Positions 35,175-44,509 of a DNA stretch of 64,000 nt are shown piece by piece; position 1 is the first letter of the stretch, and each line of letters begins with the position of its first letter. Location: the NCBI GenBank assembly GCA_025765615.1, contig JAIVFJ010000149.1, forward strand, positions 62,001 through 126,000. Direction: 5' to 3'. The translations under genes were made by a program, and so were the position numbers. The DNA is from Zopfochytrium polystomum (lineage: Eukaryota; Chytridiomycota; Chytridiomycetes; Chytridiales; Chytridiaceae). The notes under the pieces are model-generated. The model was given only the letters and a program-made list of their open reading frames with translations, searched no databases and had not been told where the DNA came from.

Positions 35175-36830
35175 GTGCAACACACATCTTCTATTCTGGA
35201 CCATTTCTCCATCAAGTACAGCATCAAACAACTCCTAGAGTCATTATTTGTCACCACCACACTGTCAAGCAACTCCTCCAAATCTTTCCAGCTACTGGTT
35301 TTCTCCTGCAACAGAATCATCACCATGCGCAACGCAATGTTGTCCAACCAAAACTCGTTTGTTGGCATGTTCACTGGCAAGACGCTGACAGAATTCAATG
35401 ACTTTATTAGCAACCTTCAGATCAAGGTTATTGGTGAAAAGGGAATTCAGGACCTAACACGGATAGACCTTTCTGCAACAAGGAGGCCTACCATATGTTT
35501 GTCACACACCTACCCAAGGACCAGTGGGACAGATGGCCTTTCTGGTTGCACTGTTGAAATGGTGGGCACAGCACAACAGAGCCAAAGGCTGGTAAAACAT
35601 TCTCACCGAACTATCTCTATGTGCCGACTGTCGCTAAGCAAGCAAATGCTGGACCAGTTGTGGCTGTCGAAGCAACTGTCAAGTACCTGATTCAGCATCA
35701 CTTCATGACTTCATCAGAGTTCATGAATGCCATGCTGAAGATGCATGCTACCTTCATCAAGGAGACAAAACAGCTCAGTCAGCTTTGATGATCAGGCTTC
35801 CAGAGACCTCGCCCTTGTTTGAGCTCTGCTGCAACATTCACCTCCATCGAGACTGTGTGGCTGCCATTCGCCGAACATTCAACAATGCCTGCCCATCCAG
35901 CTCAACTGATGATTTTGAAAACAGATGGTCAGGGCTGCAGCTACACACAGACACTCGAAGCCCCTTGGGTTACCAAGATTTGAATTCTTATGTGTGCGAG
36001 ATTGAGCAACTTCAGCGACTATTCCTCCAAGGTCATGGCCAGAACAGACTTGACGAGTTTGTACACAAACTGCAAAGCAAACTTCGCGAGCAGCTCAGCT
36101 CATAGTCGTTTTGGACCATTTGTGGCAGCACTTTGAAACAATGACAACTGCTTCAACGATCTACAGAACATCGTGGATGAGCTTACTGCTGTCTTCACTG
36201 CCCTTGAGGCGGATGAAGAGGAAGACCGCAGGAACCACTGTGACAACCATGATGATCGCGAAGGTAGACAGCACCGAAGTGACCACATCCAAGGAGGTTG
36301 CAATGACCTTGAGCGAGGAGAACAAAGCAATTGCCAAGGAAGCAGCTACAGGAACAATGACAACAGGGGTCACAACATCCATGACAACAACAACCGCTCA
36401 CGCTCCCCTCGTCATGGGGATAGGCCACGCTACTGGTGTGGTTACCACAAGGCATACGCTCACCACATGGAAAGGGACTGTCGTGACTGCCGTAAGCCAG
36501 GAGTCACCCATAGGCTGGAGCCAAAGGCTACCTCAATCCATCAACGTCTTGGAAGAGTTGAAGGCACTGGGTGAGAGTTCTGTGCAGAGATTCCAAGCTT
36601 GGCCACCAACGCACACACACACAAATCTGAGCACTGCCTGCACATGCGCTGAGCCAATGCCATCACAGCCAGGCCAGGCTCCAAACCATGCTTCAGCCTC
36701 AGCCACTGTGGCTGTACCGCAAGCAACTCTTGTTCCTTTCTCTGGATTTCACCCTCAACCTGCTACAGGAGGGCCATCTGTTTCTTCTTCTTCTCAAATA
36801 AACAGTCCCTCTCACTGCTATTCTTTGTGA
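35175..36830 (+). pseudogene. Copia gag, broken
   Basis: Gag-like sequence recoverable only across several frames with stops (around 35560, 35790 and 36140). It ends in a frame with IVDELTAVFTALEAD and a zinc-knuckle region (YWCGYHKAYAHHMERDC). The inverted repeat begins inside it, at 36233. Confidence 0.7.
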
Positions 36831-38568
36831 ACACTGCAACAGTGAGCGCGTCACACACAGGCATAGCCTCTCTTCCGTACATGATCGATTCTGGAGCTGT
36901 ACCCACAATGATCCCATTTGAAACCAAACACCATGCCCGCCTAGCAGATGACCATGAATGCCACATCAAAGGAATTGGATCTGTCACTCTCACTTTTCCT
37001 GGTTTTGATGTGGTGCTCCGCAATGTGCTTCATGTCCCACCACTCAAGGAACCGCTCCTCTCTGTGTCGCATGTCCTCCAAGACCCAACTGCTGGGATGC
37101 TATTCACTCAAGATTCTGTCTTTCTTCTTGATCTTGCTACACTCACATTACAACACGGCATCAAGATTGGCGAACGACGTGATGGCCTTTACTATCTCAT
37201 CCCAGTCCAGCACCCAACTGCGCAGAGAAAAATTTCAGTTGAGCCCATTGCCTACGCATCACCAGCAACTGCACGTGACCTATGGCACCAACGTTTTGGC
37301 CACATCCACCAAGAGCAAGTGCGCAACACTCTCAAGTCTGGTGATGTCAACGGTGCTCCTGCTCTGCCACCAACAACACCCGAGCCTTGCCTCATTTGCG
37401 ATATGGCAAAGATGCGCCAGCAACACCTCATGGCCAAACCTCGTTTTGATTTTGCCCCGCTGCAGATGCTGTGTACCGACCAAACTGGAAAGATCAGTAC
37501 ATGTTCTCTTGATGGTTCCAACTAATTTGAAATTATTGTGGACTACGCCACAGGCTATACTTGGGTCAACACTGTCGCTCACACAGCAGGCGTCACTCAA
37601 AGGATAATTGATCGCATTGATTTTGAAGAGCAACTCTTCCCCACTCGTCAAACTCTATTTGTACAGGCAGACAACCTCGGTCTTAACACTCAGCAATTTG
37701 AGGCCTACTGTATGAACCACCAACCTCCCATTGTCTTTCAGCCTTCTGTCCCTTACGTCAAGGAGGGTGATGGTGTTGCAGAAAATGCCATCAAGGTCAT
37801 CACCCACATTGCTTCCTGTCTCCTGATCAAAGCCCAGCTTCCACAGTTCTTCTGGTCCTACGCAATACCCCATGCTTCATTCCTGCACAATCGTGTGCAA
37901 CACACTTGCACTGGTTGAATTCCATTTGAATATTACCAAGGCCGAAAACCCAACCCACGCCACCTTGGAATTTTGGCTGCCTCATTGTCACACTCAACAA
38001 TGAGTATACAGAACCTGCAAACTCACACAAGACCAAGTTCTCTCCTCAGGCCTCACTTGGACTCTTCTTGGGTTTCGACACAGACAGCGAGTCTATTGCC
38101 CTCAGCTACGACTTTACTGCACAGACCACTCTTCAGACACACCACTATAACTTGCATGAGCATGTCTTTCCTGGCCTTGCCGGCAGTGACTCTAAGCTTC
38201 AATCTCTTAATTCTGATTTCTTAACTTCTCTCTCTGATGATTTTACAGATTTTCCTGAAACTGACGACTCTCCTTCTTTCGAGCCTATCAAGCCACCACT
38301 TGACTCTTACCATCGATTATCCAACTCTCCTCCTGACGGTGCTCCCTCCACTCGTACTCGCCATCAACTGCGCCAGGCTTCCGGGGGGGGGACAGCTGCC
38401 ATCATCATCAACAAACCCCTCATTTCAACCTCCAACTCTTCCCCAAGATATGGAAGACGATAATGACAATGACGACTATGGTTGGAACCCTGACACATTC
38501 GCTGTTGTCCTGGGCAAAGATGAAGACAAACCTGAAGAGAGCCAAGCTCCAATGGCAGACTGCATAGC
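36827..38568 (+). pseudogene. Copia protease and integrase, broken
   Basis: Protease start (YMIDSGAVPTMIPF), pre-integrase block (LWHQRFGHIHQEQV, then CLICDMAKM) and integrase core (VDYATGYTWVN, QADNLG, a late VAENAIK Glu). A TAA at 37525 and a TGA at 37918 interrupt the same frame. A frame change follows near 37980, after which ASLGLFLGFDTDSES continues the usual Copia sequence. The region ends at the Gypsy insertion point. Confidence 0.88.
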
Positions 38569-38591
38569 ATCATTGTTATGAATCACCCTCT

Positions 38592-38746
38592 GGAAACCTC
38601 TGAAACCTTCTAGAACATTCCTTCATGGAACCTTCTGGAACCTTCTGGAACATTCCAGAACATTCCTTCATGGAACCTTCTGGAACCTTCTGGAACCTTC
38701 TAGAACATTCCTTCATGGAACCTTGTGGAACCTTCTGGAACCTTCT
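38592..38746 (+). promoter_or_regulatory. Heat-shock-element array in U3 (31 phased pentamers)
   Basis: The sequence divides exactly into 31 consecutive 5-base units; I count 25 perfect nGAAn or nTTCn units (for example CTTCT-GGAAC-CTTCT-GGAAC). This is the form bound by heat-shock factor trimers, which need three or more phased units. The remaining units are one or more bases off, including three TTCAT spacers. Two more GAAnnTTC pairs lie at about 38815 and 38840, nearer the TATA box. The same array is in all four full LTRs. Confidence 0.8.
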
Positions 38747-38855
38747 TTGCTTTCCTGACTTGTCTTGTTGTCATTGGTATCATTGGTATCATTGTATTAC
38801 TAATTGCTCTTTCTGGAACATTCTTTGAGTCTTGACAAGGAACATTCTCAAAAGG

Positions 38856-38863
38856 TATAAAAG
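38856..38863 (+). promoter_or_regulatory. TATA box of the Gypsy LTR
   Basis: TATAAAAG, 35 bp upstream of the AAGTGAATTAT block that is complementary to the primer site. The spacing fits transcription starting at or very near 38891. Confidence 0.8.
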
Positions 38864-38973
38864 GGGGATGGGGAACCTGTCCCATCCCTCAAGTGAATTA
38901 TTGTTTCCAATACAATCATCACTCCTCTCAGTTCCTTGTCTGCCTTGTCCTGTCCTGCCCTGTTCCTGACATC

Positions 38974-38984
38974 ATAATTCACTT
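38974..38984 (+). promoter_or_regulatory. Self-primer binding site (Tf1 type)
   Basis: ATAATTCACTT, starting two bases after the 5' LTR, is the exact reverse complement of AAGTGAATTAT at 38891-38901, the predicted 5' end of the element's RNA. In Tf1-group elements the first 11 nt of the RNA fold back on such a site and are cut to prime reverse transcription. No tRNA 3' end needs to be invoked. Confidence 0.78.
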
Positions 38985-39011
38985 CACCCTCTCCTACTAC
39001 TCTCTGCCATC

Positions 39012-39935
39012 ATGTCTGACCCAAACAACACCTTCCCTGATGCAACTGCCTTCCAAGCCTTGATGGACCAATTACAAGCCCTTTCAAGACAGAAACACCA
39101 ACTTCAAGAACAAGTCCTTCACCAGCAGCGCCAGCTTCAACAACAACTTCACCAACAAGAACATCAAGCTCTTCCCCTGCCCCAAGCCAACCAAGCAAGA
39201 GAGCCCAAGGTTCCCAGCCCTGACAAGTTCACTGGGCTGGCCAAAGACCTTAGGAACTTTATGGCCACTGTGGAGAATGTCATCCTTCTCCAACCTTCAA
39301 GATTTCCCAGTGAGCAAGTCAAGGTTCTTTTCACAAGCACCCTCCTGTCTGGTCAAGCTCAATCATGGTACAGATCTCTCCCAAGCACACCCACCACCCT
39401 GCAAGCACTCTGGGAGGGGCTGGAGGCTACCTTTGGTGACCCCTACGCATCTTGGACAGCAAGATCCAAGCTCAAGCATATCAAGCAAGGAAAGCAATCT
39501 TGTGTGGCCTACACCAACCAATTCAAGCAACTAGCCAGAGACTCTGGATACAATGATGCAGCTCTGATGGAGCTGTACCATGATGGTCTCCATGAGTCTA
39601 TCCAAGACATGCTCTCCCAGTCTCTGGACATCCCTGAGACCTTGGAAGAGTACATTCTCCTTGCCATCAAGATTGACAACAGACTCTACTCCAAGAGGCT
39701 GAAGCAAAGACAAGTAGGAACTACATCAAGACCTACCCCAGTCCCTCAAGCTCTTACAGTTCCTGAACCCATGCAAGTGGATGCAGTTGAGACACTTCCT
39801 AAGGGTCCTCTGAGCCAAGAGGAGAAAACAAGGAGGGCCCAGCAGGGACTGTGTTTCTACTGTGGCTCCAAGGAGCATGCTGTCAAGGACTGCCCAAGGA
39901 AGAAGCACCCAAACTCCCAGGTCCAGGCTCACTGA
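39012..39935 (+). CDS. gag: Gag with CCHC zinc knuckle
   Basis: 307 residues from ATG 39012. Residues 15-60 are Gln-rich and likely coiled. The core (EPKVPSPDKFTGLAKDLRNF, LLSGQAQSWYRSL, WEGLEATFGDP) is the retrotransposon gag fold that assembles particles. One zinc knuckle, CFYCGSKEHAVKDC (C-x2-C-x4-H-x4-C), lies near residue 280. The stop (39933-39935) lies downstream of the frameshift heptamer, so most ribosomes should make Gag alone. Confidence 0.93.
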   Translation: MSDPNNTFPDATAFQALMDQLQALSRQKHQLQEQVLHQQRQLQQQLHQQEHQALPLPQANQAREPKVPSPDKFTGLAKDLRNFMATVENVILLQPSRFPSEQVKVLFTSTLLSGQAQSWYRSLPSTPTTLQALWEGLEATFGDPYASWTARSKLKHIKQGKQSCVAYTNQFKQLARDSGYNDAALMELYHDGLHESIQDMLSQSLDIPETLEEYILLAIKIDNRLYSKRLKQRQVGTTSRPTPVPQALTVPEPMQVDAVETLPKGPLSQEEKTRRAQQGLCFYCGSKEHAVKDCPRKKHPNSQVQAH

Positions 39936-42259
39936 GGGGCAATTCCCTGGACCCTCCTCCAAGCTGCCCCTGTTTCATCACCACCACCAGCACCACAAAC
40001 ACCTCAGATTCCAAGCCCCACCAACTCACCATGGATGTCAAGATTCAACTCTCACCCAAGTCAACCATCACAACCAAGGCCCTTATCAACTCTGGATCAT
40101 CCTGCAACATCATTGATGCCACCCTTGCCAAGTCTTGTGCCATTCCCACCATCAAGAAATCCACACCCCTCAAGGTCCACTTTGCCAATCATGCTCTGTT
40201 CAAGGAAATCAGCCATGAAACCAAGCTAAACCTCCACATCCAAGACTTTCCACCATCCATGGTCAACCTGGAAGTATTGGATCTTGGCTCACCCACATTC
40301 TCTGTCATCCTGGGATTACCATGGCTGCAAGCCCAGAACCCTGACATTGATTGGGTCACTGGTCAAGTCCAACCTCCACCAATTGGAACAGTCACCCAAA
40401 ACTCAAGTCAAGCCTCCAAGTCTCATGCTCTCAAGTCCCTGATTCAAGGTTCTCAGCCTAGTATCCAAGGTCAACCACAAATGACAGCTCCAGTATCAGC
40501 CTGCAGCTCACAGATCCCAGCCAAGATTCAAATTTCACAGTTCACAGTTCATAGTCAAGATTCCAGTACAGCTCATAGAGCTCACAGTCATGGCCAAGTC
40601 TGTAGTTCACAGAACCCACAGTCAAAGATTCAAGTACCACAGTTCACAGTCCAAATTCAAGATTCAAGCTCCACAGCTCACAGTCTTTGCCAAGAACAGA
40701 ACCCTCAGTCAAAGATTCAAGAATCGCAGTTCCCAGTCAAGAATTCAAGCCCCCCCACTGATGAGCACAGAAGGACAGACCTTGCACCTGAAGGGGGAGA
40801 TGGTTTCACCCCACCATCCAAGACACACCTTTCACTGTTTCCTGACAGTGTGTGGGCCCATGCTATTTCCAAGGACCCCAAGCCTCACAAGATTCAAATC
40901 AGCCAAGAGGAGGAAAAACTTGAGATACTCAAGACAAGGCATGATGCAGCAACAGCTGGACACCCAGGAGAGCACAAGACATATGAGCTTGTTTCCAGAG
41001 ACTTCTACTGGCCGGGCATGAGGAAGTACATCAAGAACTATGTCAGCAGCTGTGAAACCTGTCAAAGAAACAAATCCAGCAGACACAAGCCCTATGGACT
41101 TCTGGAGCCCCTCCCAATCGCCATCAGCCCTTGGTCATCAATATCCATGGACTTCATTGTGAAACTTCCCCCATCCCATGGATTTGACTCTATCCTTGTT
41201 GTCATCTGCAGAAGGACAAAGTTGGCCCATTTTATCCCCTGCACTGAGAATATAGATGCACAAGGAACAGCAGACCTGTTTTTGCAGCACATATTCAGGC
41301 TCCATGGGCTGCCTCAGTCAATCATCAGTGACAGAGGACCTCAGTTCAGATCTCAATTTTGGAAAGCACTCACAGCAGCCCTTGGAATCAAGTCTCAACT
41401 GTCAACTGCTTATCACCCTCAGACTGATGGACAAACAGAAAGAACAAACCAGACTCTGGAGCAGTATTTGAGGTGCTATGTCAGCTATCAACAGGATGAT
41501 TGGCCCACCCTCCTTCCGCTGGCAGAATTTGCTCTCAACAATTCTCTCCACTCAAGCACCCAGCTATCTCCTTTCTTTGCAACCTATGGCTTCAATCCAA
41601 GAGGAGATCTTCTGGGACAAGAGACCCTATCCAATGTCCAAGCTCCTGCTGTGGCTTCACACTTGCATAAGCTCAAGATCATCAGCACCTTCCTGGACTC
41701 CACCTTGAAGCAAGCCCAAGAAGATGCCTCAAGATTCGCCAACACTCACAGAATGGACCATGACCTTGCTGTGGGTCAGCAAGTTTGGCTTCTGAGGAAG
41801 AACTTGCAGACCAAAAGACCAAGTCCCAAGCTAGACAACCTCAAGTTGGGACCTTTCAAGATCTTGGAGCAAATCAATCCAGTCACCTTCAAGCTGGATC
41901 TCCCTGCATCCATGAAGATCCACCCAGTTTTCCATGTCAGCCTTTTGGAGAAGTTTGTGGCCAATTCCATTCCAGGCAGAGTTGTTCCTCCTCCTCCTCC
42001 AGTTGAGGTAGAAGGTGAAGAGGAATTTGAGGTTGAACAAATCTTGGATGCCAAGTGGTTTGGAAGGACACTCAAGTTCCTTGTTAAGTGGAAAGGTTAC
42101 TCAGATGCTGACAACACCTGGGAACCTGAGTCAAACCTCACTCGCTGCCAAGACCTTCTGCTCAAGTTCAAGACCAGGTACCCCACCAAGTTGCAGAAGA
42201 GGCCTAAAAGGGGAGATGATGTTATGAATCACCCTCTGGAAACCTCTGAAACCTTCTAG
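39851..42259 (+). CDS. pol: Pol: protease, spacer, integrase and chromodomain, no RT
   Basis: Open frame of 802 codons in -1 relative to gag; only codons after about 39915 are expected in the Gag-Pol product. Protease: ALINSGSSCNIIDA (active site DSG replaced by NSG) and VILGLPWLQAQNPDIDW. Next come about 170 residues rich in Ser and Gln with imperfect repeats (QNPQSKIQ, QFTVxxQDSS), in place of RT and RNase H. Integrase: an H2C2 zinc-binding region ending CETCQRN, then the core with MDFI, SDRGPQF and GQTERTNQTLEQYL supplying the D, D and E. The C-terminus has a chromodomain (FLVKWKGYSDADNTWEP) that usually directs integration to modified histones. The stop lies within the 3' LTR. The NSG protease triad is a possible defect. 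Confidence 0.93.
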   Translation: MFLLWLQGACCQGLPKEEAPKLPGPGSLRGNSLDPPPSCPCFITTTSTTNTSDSKPHQLTMDVKIQLSPKSTITTKALINSGSSCNIIDATLAKSCAIPTIKKSTPLKVHFANHALFKEISHETKLNLHIQDFPPSMVNLEVLDLGSPTFSVILGLPWLQAQNPDIDWVTGQVQPPPIGTVTQNSSQASKSHALKSLIQGSQPSIQGQPQMTAPVSACSSQIPAKIQISQFTVHSQDSSTAHRAHSHGQVCSSQNPQSKIQVPQFTVQIQDSSSTAHSLCQEQNPQSKIQESQFPVKNSSPPTDEHRRTDLAPEGGDGFTPPSKTHLSLFPDSVWAHAISKDPKPHKIQISQEEEKLEILKTRHDAATAGHPGEHKTYELVSRDFYWPGMRKYIKNYVSSCETCQRNKSSRHKPYGLLEPLPIAISPWSSISMDFIVKLPPSHGFDSILVVICRRTKLAHFIPCTENIDAQGTADLFLQHIFRLHGLPQSIISDRGPQFRSQFWKALTAALGIKSQLSTAYHPQTDGQTERTNQTLEQYLRCYVSYQQDDWPTLLPLAEFALNNSLHSSTQLSPFFATYGFNPRGDLLGQETLSNVQAPAVASHLHKLKIISTFLDSTLKQAQEDASRFANTHRMDHDLAVGQQVWLLRKNLQTKRPSPKLDNLKLGPFKILEQINPVTFKLDLPASMKIHPVFHVSLLEKFVANSIPGRVVPPPPPVEVEGEEEFEVEQILDAKWFGRTLKFLVKWKGYSDADNTWEPESNLTRCQDLLLKFKTRYPTKLQKRPKRGDDVMNHPLETSETF
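39908..39971 (+). promoter_or_regulatory. -1 ribosomal frameshift site with predicted pseudoknot
   Basis: Slippery heptamer C CCA AAC (39908-39914) in the gag frame, then a 5-nt spacer. Stem 1 is GGTCCAGG (39920-39927) with CCTGGACC (39946-39953). Stem 2 is AGGGGCA (39935-39941) in the loop with TGCCCCT (39965-39971). Loops of 7, 4 and 11 nt give an H-type pseudoknot. A -1 slip enters the pol frame, which overlaps gag here. The gag stop lies inside the first loop. Confidence 0.75.
42206..42219 (+). other. Polypurine tract
   Basis: AAAAGGGGAGATGA immediately before the 3' LTR, where plus-strand DNA synthesis is primed in LTR elements. Confidence 0.75.
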
Positions 42260-42617
42260 AACATTCCTTCATGGAACCTTCTGGAACCTTCTGGAACATT
42301 CCAGAACATTCCTTCATGGAACCTTCTGGAACCTTCTGGAACCTTCTAGAACATTCCTTCATGGAACCTTGTGGAACCTTCTGGAACCTTCTTTGCTTTC
42401 CTGACTTGTCTTGTTGTCATTGGTATCATTGGTATCATTGTATTACTAATTGCTCTTTCTGGAACATTCTTTGAGTCTTGACAAGGAACATTCTCAAAAG
42501 GTATAAAAGGGGGATGGGGAACCTGTCCCATCCCTCAAGTGAATTATTGTTTCCAATACAATCATCACTCCTCTCAGTTCCTTGTCTGCCTTGTCCTGTC
42601 CTGCCCTGTTCCTGACA
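42220..42617 (+). repeat. 3' LTR of the right Gypsy copy
   Basis: 398 bp, identical by eye to the 5' LTR; followed by the ATCAT duplication. Confidence 0.94.
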
Positions 42618-42622
42618 ATCAT

Positions 42623-44420
42623 CCATCAACACTGAACTGGAACCTGTCATTGAATCACCACTTCCACCATCTGTCATTGTCAACATCAAAGATGCACCAA
42701 CTGGACTTCGCAAGCTACTTGCAAATTGAACAATCACTCGCCATCTCTTGCGACTCTACCTTGCATCAGCTAAACCAGAACCACGCTTCCCAAAGCGATT
42801 CCCTAAAGAACCAATCCACCAATCACAACTCCCACCAGTGCCACGTTCCCACAAGGAGGCCCACGCATCAGACTATAATGAAGAATGGACTGCATCTGAA
42901 ATTGAGGAGCTTCACTCTCTCATGGACGAGCACAAGGTCTGGGAATGGGCGGTTCTTCCTCCTGGCGAACATGCAATGTTCTGCAACTGGGTTTATGCCT
43001 ACAAGCTCAACCCCTTTGGCTGGCTGAAGCAATGGAAAGCCTGTCTTGTTGCATGTGGAAACACCCAATGCAAAGGCATCAACTACACAAACACCTTTTC
43101 TCCTGTTGTCCAGATCCAGGCCATCCAACTGCTCATTGCAATCAGCCTTGCTTTTGACCTCGAGTACCACAGCATGGATGTCAACACAGCCTACCTGTAC
43201 GCTTTTCTCAAAGAAGTCATCTACATGCATCCACCAAAAGGCCACAAGCGATTTACACCAGATGGAAAGAAACTATTCTGCAAACTCCTCAAGAGCCTCT
43301 ATGGACTCCATCAATCTGGACAAAACTCGTTCCTGACCCTTTGCAAGTTCATTGTTGAGAAACTTGGCTTCAATCAATCACTTGCTGAGCCCTGCCTCTT
43401 CTTTCGAGTAGACCCTCAGCAGCAAACATTTGAAATCATCTTTGTCTTTGTTGACAACATCAATGTCATGGCCAACACCCCAGCTCTTGTTGCAAAAATT
43501 GAGGATGCTTTTCGTGCTGAGTACAGCATGTCCCTCGAGGAAACCACTGTCAGCCAAGTGATTCGCATCCACCTCGAGTGCAACGCTGAAGGCATTTGGA
43601 TGGCCTAGACGAATACACCAGGACAATTCTCACTGAAGCGAAAATGTGGGACGACCTCAATATTCCATCAACTCCAATGTCTATCATCTTTATGCATGAC
43701 GAAACGTCAATCGAACTCAGCGAGAGCAACTCAAGCTGGTATCGATCCACACTCATGAAAATTCAATATCTCGCAACACAAACTCAACCAGATATCACAT
43801 TGGCAACAAATGTACTCTCCCAGTTCCAACTGAAGCCATGCCAGTGCCATTGCAATGCACTCCGCTGCCTGCTTCGTTACCTCCGAGGCACCTGGGACTA
43901 TGGACAGTTCTACAGGCAAAGCCACAAGCCGCTACGGCTCTTCACAAACGACACCCTTGAACCAGCTGCATACGCTGACGCATCCTATGGGGGCAAACCT
44001 GGAGACCGCACATCACGCACTGGATATGTTTTTTTCCTCATGGGCACTGCTGTCTCTTGGGTCTAACGCAAACAACATCGAGTATTGCTAACCTCCACAG
44101 AAGCAGAATACTACTCACTTTCTGACGCCTTCCAAGGAGCACAATGGCTCTTAGCCATATTATCAGAGTTGCAACTCCCCGCACAGCAGCCACTACCAAT
44201 CCTCGAGGACAATCAATCTGCAATCGCACTAGTGCTCAACCCTCTCACACATGCTCGCACAAAACACATTGACATACGTGCTCATTTCCTCCGACAAGGC
44301 GTAGCCACTGGAGAGATCACTGTACGCTACGTACCAACCAGCGACCAGATCGCAGACATTCTCACAAAACCACTCTCAACTTCTCAGCACCAGCGACTGA
44401 CCTCACTACTTGGCCACTGA
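42623..44420 (+). pseudogene. Copia reverse transcriptase and RNase H, broken
   Basis: Continues the Copia coding region after the Gypsy insertion. RT blocks: HASDYNEEWTASE, WVYAYKLNPFGW, YHSMDVNTAYLYAFL, and FVDN at the catalytic YVDD position, which removes one metal-binding Asp. RNase H end: STEAEYYSLSDAF, LEDNQSAIAL, ADILTKPLS. Stops at 43608 and 44066 and a frame shift between blocks break it. Identical on the left arm. Confidence 0.9.
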
Positions 44421-44509
44421 CCTTTCGAACACTCTTTTGGTTGAAGCCTCAGACGCTTATGCACACTATGCATAACAGGTGCTACACCCATGGCCATCGT
44501 GCGGGGGGG

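Larger units (their letters stand above)
38574..38971 (+). repeat. 5' LTR of the right Gypsy copy
   Basis: TGTTATGAATCACC to CCTGTTCCTGACA, 398 bp. It holds the pentamer array, TATA box and the predicted RNA start. Confidence 0.94.
38574..42617 (+). mobile_element. Ty3/Gypsy chromovirus lacking RT and RNase H, right-arm copy
   Basis: 4,044 bp, flanked by ATCAT at 38569-38573 and 42618-42622, a perfect 5-bp target duplication. The two 398-bp LTRs are identical by eye, so insertion is recent. Order: 5' LTR, self-complementary primer site, gag, -1 frameshift signal, pol with protease, Ser/Gln-rich spacer, H2C2 integrase and chromodomain, polypurine tract (42206-42219), 3' LTR. A usual chromovirus carries about 450-500 more codons of RT and RNase H between protease and integrase. 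Both reading frames are uninterrupted, so the loss looks settled rather than a fresh break. Confidence 0.94.
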
